Shown here piece by piece: positions 1 through 11,300 of a DNA stretch of 64,000 nucleotides. A model generated the notes under the pieces. That model searched no databases and had not been told where the DNA came from. It worked only from the letters and a program-made list of their open reading frames with translations. A program made the position numbers and the translations under genes. The DNA is taken from contig CAWZYM010000173.1 in the NCBI GenBank assembly GCA_963966185.1, forward strand, positions 62,001 to 126,000. The letters run 5' to 3'. Each line of letters starts with the position of its first letter. Within the stretch, counting starts at the first letter, position 1. This DNA comes from Rhabditoides inermis. Its lineage: Eukaryota; Nematoda; Chromadorea; Rhabditida; Rhabditidae.

Positions 1-267
1 CAACTGAAAACATAACACCACATACGTTTCAAGCGTTTCCTAAAGATTAAATGCCGTTTTCTCCACAATCTCAATTAGGCACGCTCTTTTAGAGCACTTA
101 GTTATGTACTTTGAAATCGCGAGAAGCAAGGAGGCACGTCAAAACATCTAATATCAAAAGGAAACATGGCGTGCCGCTGAGGCACCCAGATCACCCATCA
201 TGCTAGCATTGCAGGTCGCAATCAGGTTGATAAACAACAAACAAACAAAAAAACAAAGCCACTTCAC

Positions 268-355
268 CGCTGCCGCCGCGCCGACTGTACCCTTCTTGGG
301 GCGGCCGCTGCCCGGCTTGCGCCCGCGACGCTCCACGTAACCCGGCGGGTACTCT
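268..355 (-). CDS. Candidate exon of an AT-hook-like protein
   Basis: Read on the minus strand, the segment is flanked by an acceptor (TTGCAG) and a donor (GTGAAG). In one frame it encodes a basic, proline- and glycine-rich stretch, RRGRKPGSGRPKKGT, which matches the AT-hook pattern of a GRP core between basic residues. AT-hooks bind the minor groove of AT-rich DNA in chromatin proteins. The segment is GC-rich, unlike its surroundings. A second frame is also open across it, giving an alanine- and arginine-rich peptide, so the frame is not proven. A possible upstream coding piece lies near 970-1045 on the same strand. The rest of the gene, to the left, is outside the window. Confidence 0.35.
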
Positions 356-371
356 CTGCAACCACTCCATC

Positions 372-533
372 TACCATATTCCTCTCTCCCTCCCACTCTC
401 TTTCTCTCCCCCTCCCAACTCTCTCTCTCTCCCTCTCTCTCCCTCCCCCCTCTCTCTCTCCCTTCTCCCCCCCTCTCTCTCTCCCTCCCCCCTCTATCTC
501 CCCCCCTCCCTCCCTCCCTCCTCCTCTCACCGC
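372..533. repeat. CT-rich microsatellite
   Basis: Imperfect CTCTCT and CCCTC runs over about 160 bases. On the minus strand this is a GA purine tract just upstream of the candidate AT-hook exon, and probably intronic. Open frames across it are low-complexity artefacts. Confidence 0.8.
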
Positions 534-1286
534 GTCATCTACCTGTGGGGTACGGCTCGACCCGGCCTGATTCGGCCCTCACCTACCCCGACCCCTTGCA
601 ACCGTAAAATGAAATCAGAACATACACGGGTGACGTCAAAAGAACCGCAAAGAGGAAATTTCACCCGTCGGTGAAACGAGCCAGAAAGAATGAAATTTGG
701 CCGTTGCACCATGTGCGGTCCGGCGGTTCAGTGGATTTGAACACAACACTATATGATCATAATTCCTACCAGTCCACCCTGGTTGACATTACGGCGAGAG
801 AAGCCGAAAAGTGCCACAACAGCCTAACCCCCTCTCTCACCCCCTTACCCTCATTTTGGGGATGTTATCACATTCCCAAAATGTCCACACTACTCAAATA
901 CGCGAAACACGAACATGAGCACTAACAAATGGGGGGGGGTAGAGACGAGCGTGAGGTCACTCTGCTCGGGGGAGGAAGAGGGGAAGACTCTTCTGTCCAG
1001 ATAGTGGCGGGGCCGCGCGCCATCGCGGATCCCAATGACCGCGACAACAAAGGACGGATAGAGAGAGGGGGGGGGGGGGGAGAGAAAAAGGTTGAGATAT
1101 TTTTGAATCGTTGTGGTTGAATATGACAGCACAATCACAACAGTATTAAAGTAAGCGTGCAGTAGGGACGAGATATTTGTTATACAGTTTAGCATGGTTA
1201 ATGGTTTAGTGGTTTCCTTTTTTTCTTCGGATCCGTATTTGAAAATGTTGAGAACATTGTTGTATTGAATGTACAGCTTGATTCAG
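534..1286. other. Unassigned stretch left of the GATAD1-like exons
   Basis: No gene is assigned with confidence. A GC-rich block at about 960-1045 could be a minus-strand first exon (ATG, then ARGPATIW) of the AT-hook gene. A poly-G run lies at 1067-1081. The rest is AT-rich and has no convincing coding signal. Confidence 0.4.
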
Positions 1287-2189
1287 ATGGAAGCGTCAGC
1301 AACTATCGTCGGCACTGGTGCAGCGCTATGCAAGCAGGCGGAGCATGCTGTTCAAGGTAGAGTTTCATCAGTATTATATTACATAATTACATTAAATGTC
1401 AAGCCACAGAGTTATTGTTTGATTCGTTTTTCTTCGAGATCATAGAAAACCTGTGAAGCATAGAGTGTATGTATTTCTTGGATTGTGTTGAATGCACTCT
1501 ACGCGATTGAATATTTGTCTCTTGTTATGAATAGTAAGAGAATTTTGATATTGGTTCGAAAGTTTGTAACCTGCTAACATTGTTCTGTTTCTCGCAAACC
1601 TATAAACATGACGAGCCTCATATCGCCATTTGCTGTCGGTGCGGCCTCTGCGCGACCATCAGTCGGCAGGTGTTGTGGCAGGGCGAGACGGTGAGGGGGC
1701 TGAGTTGTAGATGAACATAGGGTTTATTCGGAGATGGTGGAGTTGCGGTGATGAGGGAGATGAAGAATGAGTAGTGCCAGTGCGCTAAAAGGGTTTGTGA
1801 AGAAGTGACACCGTGGATGTGGAAATGGCAGACCGTGATAGGGAGCATGGTATGCGAATGGTGATTGTGTGATGTGATTGTGATATTCTCTTCTAGGCGC
1901 AGTCCATCTCGGTGGGCGAGGAGGACGGGCAGAAGTACTATTCACAGGTGGGGAGGGGGGGGGAGAAAGAGAGAGGGGATTGAGAGGAGGTAGAGGGAGA
2001 GGTGAAGGGAAGATGAGAGAGAGAGGGGGAGAAGGAGTGAGAGAGATGGGAGGAGAGGAGGGTAGAGTGAGAGGGGAAGAAGAGAAAGATAAGGAGGGAG
2101 AAAGAAAGAGAGAAAGTGAGAGAATCTTCCAGGTGCGTGCGCTGCTCACCGATCCATGCGGCAGCAACACTGCCATGCTCACATGGTAG
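1287..2189 (+). CDS. GATAD1-like protein, partial, possibly truncated
   Basis: Four candidate exons: 1287-1356, 1616-1690, 1897-1947 and 2133-2189. The last two have clean acceptors (CTTCTAG, CTTCCAG), and exons 2 to 4 join in phase 0. The joined C-terminal part reads SISVGEEDGQKYYSQ, then VRALLTDPCGSNTAMLTW. This fits the conserved chromatin-reader region of GATAD1 (GATA zinc-finger domain-containing 1), where a V-S-V...DG..YY.Q.R segment is followed by a conserved LTW. Exon 2 contributes a cysteine cluster (CCRCGLC). A stop follows TGG directly at 2187, but a donor (TG then GTAGCT) begins at 2186, so the W could be split by an intron. I find no continuation: a LINE starts about 100 bases later and the satellite follows. 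The first exon is the least certain. Confidence 0.45.
1948..2132. repeat. GA-rich microsatellite in an intron
   Basis: A purine-only run of GAGAGG, GGGAGA and similar units. It fills the intron between exons 3 and 4 of the GATAD1-like gene and ends at the acceptor ATCTTCCAG. Confidence 0.75.
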
Positions 2190-2515
2190 CTGTTTCTAAT
2201 AGTATTAGAGATAATGAATTATGTCGTAATATTACCGGGAGTTGAAACATATGTGTTATGGTACTCCAGCAGAGATATAATGATAATGTATTTATTCAGA
2301 ATCAGAAATCACAAAATCACAATACACAGCATCCAACAAACTACCGGTCAGACCCGTGAGTAGGGACAAAGTGAAGACTGTGACAGAGCCCATTGGCACC
2401 CATACGGACGCATAGAATGGGATGTCATCTCAAACACAGGCACGGAAACTACTTCAACCGTCCAGAACAGAAGAGAATCAAACTCGGGCTACCTAGTCGC
2501 CTGAGAGCAATCAAT

Positions 2516-5210
2516 TTACATACGGGTGGGGTCATCTACAGTAAAACGAGAGAAGTTATTTGTGATACAAGACATTAGTCGTACTTTGAAGTCCTTCTTT
2601 TTAATATGGCATACTGTATTTGAATCTAAAAGATTCCAGTATTTCACAACTCGATGTGTGATAAAACTCTGGCTAAGGGTGGTCTTGGAGATACTCTGTA
2701 ATTTCAAGCCATTTGAACGCAGTGATGATGATCTTGAATTCGCAAGCATGAAGGGATTGGGAGCGTTTACGAAACCATACAGATAGCTGTGAACAAGGCG
2801 CAAATCTGACAAAATTCTGCGAGTCCACAGTGTATCTAGCTCCAATTGTTTAATCAGTCGACATTGATATGATTGTTTCGGGGCAAGCATTCTAGTGAAG
2901 GATCTTTGCACAGCTTCTAAATCGTTTGTTTGAGTTACGTTGAGAGCAAGGAGCACCTCACTACCGTACTCAAGAACTGGTCGTATTTTATTATTATAGA
3001 AGTTTAAAAACAACGACTCATTCCGTTGGAAAGCCATTCGTAAAACACCTACTCGCGAGGATGTTTTCTGAATGACTTTTCTGATATGCTCGCTTGGACT
3101 GAGATCGGATGTGAGATAAATACCAAGATCTTTGATTGAGTCAGTGCAGGCTATTACGGAGCCATCACACGTATATACAGACTTGATGGCACGTTTTCCA
3201 AAATGAATAACATTGGATTTAGCAGCCGATAGTAATAGTTGGCGCTCACCAAGCCATTAATGTACATTTGCCAGGTCTGTTTCGAGTAATTCTTTGAAAT
3301 TGGGAATGTTCTGTGGAATTGACAGTTTCATGTCATCCGCGTACAAGAAGTAGTTACTATCTTTAATAACGGAGCCGTTTCCATTTACAAAGATCAAGAA
3401 GAGTAAAGGTCCGACTACACTACCTTGTGGTACACCACTTACATTAGAACTGGAATCCAATCTGATAGTCCTGTGCCCACCCTTACCGACTGATTACGGT
3501 TAGATAGAAACAGATTTAACCACCGGAGAGTTTTTCCATCAATCTTGTAGGACCTACATACCTCACTTAGTCTTCTATGAACAACTGAATCAAACGCTTT
3601 TTTAATAACTAGATAAATCGTGTCTACCGGTATTTTTTCTCCAATTTTTTTTTTACTAAATACAATTTTACTAAATTTTTTACTACATATTCCACTATTT
3701 GACTAGTTGTGCCTCTACCATCGAGAAAACCATGCTGCTGTGGAATTATTATGTTGTATTTCCACAAATGACATCGAATGTTATAGCATAGCATTCTCTC
3801 AAACACGCGGCTGGCACAACAAGTCAACGTAATAGGTCGATAGTTTGTACATTGTTTTTTATCACCGCTTTTGAAGACAGGGACAACTATACCTTTACGC
3901 CATATTGATGGAATAACTCCCTCATGAAAACACTGTGAGAAAATTATCGATAGAGGTTCTGCGATGACAACAGCGAGGGCTTGTAAAATAATAGAGGGAA
4001 TCTCATTTGGTCCACAGGATATTTTTCTCTTAGTTCTTTTCAAGTATTTGTAAACACAATGGGGACTGAAATCTACGTCTGCTATCGAGTGGGCACCAGG
4101 ATGATCTTGTAAATGGAATGGCTCGTTATTATCTCTCGAGAAGACCGAGCCAAAGAACTCATTGAATAGAGTGGCTCTTTCTCGATCATCTGAGACTACT
4201 ATACCACTACTATCAGTTAGATCCGGAATGGGGTCAACCGGTGCTAACTTCGATTTTACATATTGCCAGTAGCGCGCAGGAGAGGAACTGTTCAGGATGT
4301 GTGCTTCTCGTATACATTGTTTGATACTTTGACGATATTCTTTCAGTAGGTTCTTATAACTCTCTCGATCCTGTACGCTACTAAAAGTTTTCTGCCGATG
4401 GTGCAACCGTCTCACTCTATTTTGGAGTTTTTCTAGCCATTTCGGGAATTTTGGAGAGTGATCATGGTTGGCTTGTTTAAGAGGTATACGGTAGCGTATA
4501 GCGTCTTTTAAGTCATAAGCAGCGTAGGCAGGATAACGCGCTCCTTTGCATATCAACATCATTTCTCCTTCCACACAACAATGATCAGAATATGCGATCC
4601 CCACTCGCACATTATTCATCAATGTTCGATCAGTGGTGAGAATTAAATCGAGAATATTTGGGCCACGAGTTGGCTCTGTGACTAGTTGATAGAGACCCAA
4701 AGAGTTACAATACGAGAGGAAACTCTGAGAGGGTACTGTACTTGCGCTTTGAGACTGCCACCGTATACCAGGGAAATTTAAATCACCAACAATGAGAAGA
4801 GTGCAGTTAATGTTCAGATCTCTCACAAAATCCGAGAACAATGAAGTAAACTGTGGATCCGATCCCGGAGGTCTGTACACTCCAATTAAAATGTACTCAG
4901 ACGCACCACATGAAACCCGAACAGCAACACAATCAAAAGAGCAACAACTGTGGACTGCAAGAAGTGTGCTTTGAACGCGCGCAGAAATGCAAACGAGTAC
5001 TCCGCCACCACCCTTATGAGTTCTTGCCACTGAATGGCACGTAAATGATGGAAAGGATGGGACATGGTCAGAGGGACTAAGACAAGTTTCACAAATAACA
5101 TTGATTGATATGGGAAAGTTAGACAAACGATGAGTTAACAAACTTAGATTTTTACGAAGTGAACGAATATTACACGAAAAAAGACTAACTATATTGCTCT
5201 CAGTGCTCTT
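2516..5210 (-). pseudogene. LINE ORF2: endonuclease and reverse transcriptase, broken
   Basis: From high to low coordinate. The endonuclease begins right after the ORF1 stop (NIRSLRKNLSLL) and has GDLNFPGIRW, LILTTD and SDHCCVEGE, typical of AP-like endonucleases. RT motifs follow: VFKSGDKK with NYRPITL, then the KKAFDSV region, then SGVPQGSVVGPLL, then YADDMKL. The C-terminal part (3037-2516) carries YNNKIRPVLEYGSEV and WNLLDSNTV, the usual CR1/Jockey tail. Damage: the frame changes at a stop near 3624, just before the KKAFD motif, and again near 3470. A TAA at 3257-3259 then interrupts an otherwise continuous frame. The aspartate expected at the start of motif A is not seen (LVIKKAFD). No full-length product can be made. 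Confidence 0.85.
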
Positions 5211-5867
5211 TTAGACATTCACGGTAGATCTCTCGTTCTCATCCTCCCCACCCTTTCCGACGTCAGCAGAGTCGACGCCCGCATCAGAGATCGCCTGTCC
5301 ACTTGTCGCACTCCCCGACGGGCCCTTCCAGTAGAAGAGGTGCTCGATGGACATGTTACGGACACAGTACCTAGGCGAGTGGATCTGGCCATTTACGGAC
5401 ATCACATATCTACGTAGTTGCTTATCTCTCTCCCTCTCGAGGTAGGTCTGGTCGTCGCGAGCGAAGTGTCCAGCCTTCCGTCCGAGCATCGCCTTCACCT
5501 CCGTCTTGTGGTCCTCGTCACGCAGCACGATCTTGATGGGTCTGTATCCGGTCTTGGTCGGGTCCCTCTTGCGCGGGAACCGGAAGCTCTCCTTTATGTT
5601 GGCTCCAGGGATGCCGTTCTCCTCCAGGATGTTCTTCAGCTCCTCGGTCAGTGTCTCGCTCGTCTCTTCGTCCTTCTCCGGTCGTCCAATCACCACAATC
5701 CGCTCGTCCTCCCCGTCTCTCTTCCGCTCCTCCTTCATCTTTCCACTCGACACGTACTGCTCGAACTCGGGGTGACGCGGAACCCTAGCGATCACGTGAT
5801 TGATGTCGTACACATTGAATTCGATCTTCCTCTTCTCTTTCTCCATTTGCTGCTTCTTCTCCGTCAA
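5211..5867 (-). CDS. LINE ORF1 protein, RRM-like nucleic-acid-binding
   Basis: A 218-residue open frame starting at ATG 5867 with a charged, probably coiled N-terminus (MTEKKQQMEKEKRK). The centre resembles the RRM-like domain of CR1-group ORF1 proteins: ERIVVIGRPEKDEETSE, NGIPGANIKESFRFP and PIKIVLRDEDHK. A basic segment (LEREREKQLRRYV) follows. Such proteins coat the element RNA and are needed for retrotransposition. The frame ends at TAA 5211-5213. The endonuclease frame continues in the same phase directly after that stop. The part from 5215 to 5784 recurs near the other end of the satellite. Confidence 0.75.
   Translation of the reverse strand: MTEKKQQMEKEKRKIEFNVYDINHVIARVPRHPEFEQYVSSGKMKEERKRDGEDERIVVIGRPEKDEETSETLTEELKNILEENGIPGANIKESFRFPRKRDPTKTGYRPIKIVLRDEDHKTEVKAMLGRKAGHFARDDQTYLERERDKQLRRYVMSVNGQIHSPRYCVRNMSIEHLFYWKGPSGSATSGQAISDAGVDSADVGKGGEDENERSTVNV
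5215..5784 (-). repeat. 570-bp LINE ORF1 block, left copy
   Basis: Identical to 45127-45696 except for 7 substitutions and no indels (98.8 percent), in the same orientation and at an offset of exactly 39,912 bases. Both ends are sharp: flanking bases outside the block do not match. The block is 190 codons long, in frame with ORF1. The pair brackets the whole satellite. Confidence 0.9.
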
Positions 5868-6312
5868 TTTCTGTTCGTTTCGAATTCGGCAATCATTGGT
5901 CAGCTCCTCCAGGTTCTTCTCGATGATCCAGGTTCTCGATGATCCAGGTTCTCGATGATCCAGGTCCTCCAGGTTCTTCTCGATGAGGAGATGGCAGAAG
6001 GCGGACTGTGATTTCTAGTAAACTTTTTTTTGCAAAGCGACGATATGTTTCAGTGGATTGTGAGGTTCCGTGACATGCGATTAATTTAATCTCGCTTCTA
6101 TCATGTTTCAACTTTAACTCGCTGCGGAATATATGTAAGTGAATTTATGTTTTCAGTCACTCCGTTACGAGTGCGCGCGTCCGTCGCTGGCGGCGTATCA
6201 CAGGAGATGGCAGAAGGCGGACTGTGAGAGGGAGACGACACGACAGAGACTCAGAGAACAGGCCGCATAGCTCACCAGGGTGCATCTCTATCTCTGCCTC
6301 TCTGTATCTCGC
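5868..6312. other. Non-coding flank with short repeats
   Basis: A short tandem repeat at about 5907-5985 (TCCAGGTTCTCGATGA, three to four imperfect copies). The 24-base segment beginning GAGATGGCAGAAGG occurs at 5989 and again at 6203. No gene is seen. The flank lies between LINE ORF1 and the duplicated block next to the satellite. Confidence 0.6.
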
Positions 6313-6681
6313 GCCTCAAACTTGGGTAATTGAGCCTCAAACTTGGGTAATGAGCCTCAAACTTGGGTAATTAAACGGTGAACGTAGCGGACACGGCGCG
6401 AGCGGGAGACGACGATAGCGGGGGGACATCAACGGCGTCGCGGCGCGTACGTTATCAATACATTGCGTTGTACGGTAAATCCGTCCTTGTAGACCTTCTT
6501 GCTGTCCTCCTCGATCCGGCTTGTCCTCCTCGGACCCAAGCTGGCTCTCCGATGAGCCTCAAACTTGGGTAATTAAACCGGAACGTAGCGGACACGGCGC
6601 GAGCGGGAGACGACGATAGCGGGGGGACATCAACGGCGTCGCGGCGCGTACGTTATCAATACATCGCGTTGTACGGTAAAT
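6313..6681 (+). repeat. About 201-bp tandem duplication beside the satellite
   Basis: A block with AACGTAGCGGACACGGCG at its start and TTGTACGGTAAAT at its end occurs at 6381-6480 and again at 6582-6681, offset 201. The motif GCCTCAAACTTGGGTAAT precedes each copy; it starts at 6313, 6334, 6354 and 6556. The copies are nearly identical, so the duplication is young. The sequence is GC-rich, unlike most of the flank. No coding function is evident. Confidence 0.85.
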
Positions 6682-6819
6682 TACTTGACGAAAATGTTCT
6701 CGGAGAAGAAGTGAATGTTGTGTACATAAATGACGCAATCGCATCGTGACATGATAGGCATCGTGATATGATAAGACCGTTATAGCGTGATGTGGGTTGC
6801 GTTATATGATTGCGTTATA
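6682..6819. other. Left edge between duplication and satellite
   Basis: AT-rich sequence with a small repeat of GCGTTATAT just before the first satellite unit at 6820. No gene is seen. Confidence 0.6.
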
Positions 6820-8361
6820 TGTTTCCCGATCACCGGGGAACATTGTTGAGTGTTTCCCGATCACCGGGGATCATTGTTCGAAAGTTTCCCGGTAACCGGG
6901 GAACATTGTTGAATGTTTCCCGGTCACCGGAGAACATTGTTCGAAAGTTTCCCGGTCACCGGGGAACATTGTTGAATGTTTCCCGGTCACCGGGGAACAT
7001 TTTTGAAAGTTTCCCGGTCACCGGGGAACATTGTTGAATGTTTTCCGGTCACCGAGGAACATTGTCCGAAAGTTTCCCGGTCACCGGGGAACATTGTTGA
7101 AAGTTTCCCGGTCACCGGGGAACATTGTTGAATTGTTCGAAAGTTTCCCGGTCACCGGGGAACATTGTTCGAAAGTTTCCCGGTCACCGGGGAACATTGT
7201 TCGAATGTTTCCCGGTCACCGGGGAACATTGTTGAATGTTTTCCGGTCACCGAGGAACATTGTTGAATGTTTCCCGCGTTTCCCGGTCACCGAGGAACAT
7301 TGTTCGAAAGTTTCCCGGTCACCGGGGAACATTGTTGAAAGTTTCCCGGTCACCGGGGAACATTGTTCGAAAGTTTCCCGGTTACCGGGGGGGAACATTA
7401 TTGAATGTTCCCCGGTCACCGGGGAACATTGTTCGAAAGTTTCCCGGTCACCGGGGAACATTATTGAATGTTCCCCGGTCACCGGGGAACATTGTTCGAA
7501 AGTTTCCCGGTCACCGGGGAACATTATTGAATGTTCCCCGGTCACCGGGGAACATTGTTCGAAAGTTTCCCGGTCACCGGGGAACATTGTTCGAAAGTTT
7601 CCCGGTCACCGGGGAACATTGTTCGAAAGTTTCCCGGTCACCGGGGAACATTATTGAATGTTCCCCGGTCACCGGGGAACATTATTGAATGTTCCCCGGT
7701 CACCGGGGAACATTGTTCGAAAGTTTCCCGGTCACCGGGGAACATTATTGAATGTTCCCCGGTCACCGGGGAACATTGTTCGAAAGTTTCCCGGTCACCG
7801 GGGAACATTATTGAATGTTCCTCGGTCACCGGGGAACATTGTTCGAAAGTTTCCCGGTCACCGGGGAACATTGTTCGAAAGTTTCCCGGTCACCGGGGAA
7901 CATTATTGAATGTTCCCCGGTCACCGGGGAACATTATTGAATGTTTCCCGGTCACCGGGGAACATTGTTCGAAAGTTTTCCGGTCACCGGGGAACATTGT
8001 TGAATGTTTCCCGGTCACCGGGGAACATTGTTCGAAAGTTTTCCGGTCACCGGGGAACATTGTTGAATGTTTCCCGGTCACCGGGGAACATTGTTGATTG
8101 TTCCCCGGTGACCGGGGAACATTGTTCGAAAGTTTCCCGGTCACCGGGGAACATTACTGAATGTTTCCCGGTCACCGGGGAACATTGTTCGAAAGTTTTC
8201 CGGTCACCGGGGAACATTGTTGAATGTTCCCCGGTCACCGGGGAACATTGTTCGAAAGTTTCCCGGTCACCGGGGAACATTGTTCGAAAGTTTCCCGGAC
8301 ACCGAGGAACATTGTTCGAAAGTTTCCCGGTCACCGGGGAACATTGTTGAAAGTTTCCCGG

Positions 8362-11300
8362 TCACCGGGGAACATTGTTCGAAAGTTTCCCGCGTTTCCC
8401 GGTCACCGAGGAACATTGTTCGAAAGTTTCCCGGTCACCGGGGAACATTGTTGAAAGTTTCCCGGTCACCGGGGAACATTGTTCGAAAGTTTCCCGGTCA
8501 CCGGGGAACATTATTGAATGTTCCCCGGTCACCGGGGAACATTGTTCGAAAGTTTCCCGGTCACCGGGGAACATTGTTCGAAAGTTTCCCGGTCACCGGG
8601 GAACATTGTTCGAAAGTTTCCCGGTCACCGGGGAACATTGTTCGAAAGTTTCCCGGTCACCGGGGAACATTATTGAATGTTCCCCGGTCACCGGGGAACA
8701 TTGTTCGAAAGTTTCCCGGTCACCGGGGAACATTGTTGAATGTTCCCCGGTCACCGGGGAACATTGATCGAAAGTTTCCCGGTCGCCGGGGAACATTGTT
8801 CGAAAGTTTCCCGGTCACCGGGGAACATTGTTCGAAAGTTTCCCGGTCACCGGGGAACATTGTTCGAAAGTTTCCCGGTCACCGGGGAACATTGTTCGAA
8901 AGTTTCCCGGTCACCGGGGAACATTGTTCGAAAGTTTCCCGGTCACCGGGGAACATTGTTGAATGTTTGTTGAATGTTCCCCGGTCACTGGGGAACATTG
9001 TTCGAAAGTTTCCCGGTCACCGGAGAACATTATTGAATGTTCCCCGGTCACCGGGGAACATTGTTCGAAAGTTTCCCGGTCACCGGGGAACATTGTTCGA
9101 AAGTTTCCCGGTCACCGGGAACATTGTTGAATGTTCCCCGGTCACCGAGGAACATTGTTCGAAAGTTTCCCGGTCACCGGGGAACATTGTTGAAAGTTTC
9201 CCGGTCACCGAGGAACATTGTTCGAAAGTTTCCCGGTCACCGGGGAACATTATTGAATGTTCCCCGGTCACCGGGGAACATTGTTCGAAAGTTTCCCGGT
9301 CACCGGGGAACATTGTTCGAAAGTTTCCCGGTCACCGGGAAACATTGTTCGAAAGTTTCCCGGTCACCGGAGAACATTGTTCGAAAGTTTCCCGGTCACC
9401 GGGGAACATTGTTGAATGTTTCCCGGTCACCGGGGAACATTGTTGAATGTTTTCCGGTCACCGAGGAACATTGTTGAATGTTTCCCGCGTTTCCCGGTCA
9501 CCGAGGAACATTGTTCGAAAGTTTCCCGGTCACCGGGGAACATTGTTGAAAGTTTCCCGGTCACCGAGGAACATTGTTCGAAAGTTTCCCGGTCACCGGG
9601 GAACATTATTGAATGTTCCCCGGTCACCGGGGAACATTGTTCGAAAGTTTCCCGGTCACCGGGGAACATTGTTCGAAAGTTTCCCGGTCACCGGGAACAT
9701 TGTTCGAAAGTTTCCCGGTCACCGGGGAACATTGTTCGAAAGTTTCCCGGTCACCGGGGAACATTGTTCGAAAGTTTCCCGGTCACCGGGGAACATTGTT
9801 CGAAAGTTTCCCGGTCACCGGGGAACATTGTTGAATGTTTTCCGGTCACCGAGGAACATTGTTGAATGTTTCCCGCGTTTCCCGGTCACCGAGGAACATT
9901 GTTCGAAAGTTTCCCGGTCACCGGGGAACATTGTTGAAAGTTTCCCGGTCACCGGGGAACATTGTTCGAAAGTTTCCCGGTCACCGGGGAACATTGTTCG
10001 AAAGTTTCCCGGTCACCGGGGAACATTGTTCGAAAGTTTCCCGGTCACCGGGGAACATTGTTCGAAAGTTTCCCGGACACCGAGGAACATTGTTCGAAAG
10101 TTTCCCGGTCACCGGGGAACATTGTTGAAAGTTTCCCGGTCACCGGGGAACATTGTTCGAAAGTTTCCCGCGTTTCCCGGTCACCGAGGAACATTGTTCG
10201 AAAGTTTCCCGGTCACCGGGGAACATTGTTGAAAGTTTCCCGGTCACCGGGGAACATTGTTCGAAAGTTTCCCGGTCACCGGGGAACATTATTGAATGTT
10301 CCCCGGTCACCGGGGAACATTGTTCGAAAGTTTCCCGGTCACCGGGGAACATTGTTCGAAAGTTTCCCGGTCACCGGGGAACATTGTTCGAAAGTTTCCC
10401 GGTCACCGGGGAACATTATTGAATGTTCCCCGGTCACCGGGGAACATTGTTCGAAAGTTTCCCGGTCACCGGGGAACATTGTTGAATGTTCCCCGGTCAC
10501 CGGGGAACATTGATCGAAAGTTTCCCGGTCGCCGGGGAACATTGTTCGAAAGTTTCCCGGTCACCGGGGAACATTGTTCGAAAGTTTCCCGGTCACCGGG
10601 GAACATTGTTCGAAAGTTTCCCGGTCACCGGGGAACATTGTTCGAAAGTTTCCCGGTCACCGGGGAACATTGTTCGAAAGTTTCCCGGTCACCGGGGAAC
10701 ATTGTTGAATGTTTGTTGAATGTTCCCCGGTCACTGGGGAACATTGTTCGAAAGTTTCCCGGTCACCGGAGAACATTATTGAATGTTCCCCGGTCACCGG
10801 GGAACATTGTTCGAAAGTTTCCCGGTCACCGGGGAACATTGTTCGAAAGTTTCCCGGTCACCGGGAACATTGTTGAATGTTCCCCGGTCACCGAGGAACA
10901 TTGTTCGAAAGTTTCCCGGTCACCGGGGAACATTGTTGAAAGTTTCCCGGTCACCGAGGAACATTGTTCGAAAGTTTCCCGGTCACCGGGGAACATTATT
11001 GAATGTTCCCCGGTCACCGGGGAACATTGTTCGAAAGTTTCCCGGTCACCGGGGAACATTGTTCGAAAGTTTCCCGGTCACCGGGAAACATTGTTCGAAA
11101 GTTTCCCGGTCACCGGAGAACATTGTTCGAAAGTTTCCCGGTCACCGGGGAACATTGTTGAATGTTTCCCGGTCACCGGGGAACATTGTTGAATGTTTTC
11201 CGGTCACCGAGGAACATTGTTGAATGTTTCCCGCGTTTCCCGGTCACCGAGGAACATTGTTCGAAAGTTTCCCGGTCACCGGGGAACATTGTTGAAAGTT

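Larger units (their letters stand above)
2288..5867 (-). mobile_element. Decayed CR1/Jockey-like non-LTR retrotransposon
   Basis: A LINE read right to left: ORF1 (5867-5211), then ORF2 with an AP-type endonuclease and a reverse transcriptase (5210-2516). The 3' end near 2288 carries short T-G-rich tail repeats (GATTTTGTGATTTCTGATT in the sense strand), as seen in CR1-group elements, with no long poly-A. The order of ORF1, endonuclease and RT, and the motif SGVPQG followed by YADD, fit the CR1/Jockey group. ORF2 is broken by frameshifts and stops, so the copy is not autonomous. It lies about 100 bases downstream of the GATAD1-like coding sequence and close to the satellite. Confidence 0.85.

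Noticed and set aside
154..530. Open frames rich in arginine, glycine and glutamate at the left edge
   Set aside because: They are translations of GA/CT microsatellites, except for the short AT-hook-like exon listed above.
5418..5942. Plus-strand open frame of 174 codons over LINE ORF1
   Set aside because: It is the antisense shadow of ORF1. The minus-strand frame has the recognisable domain.
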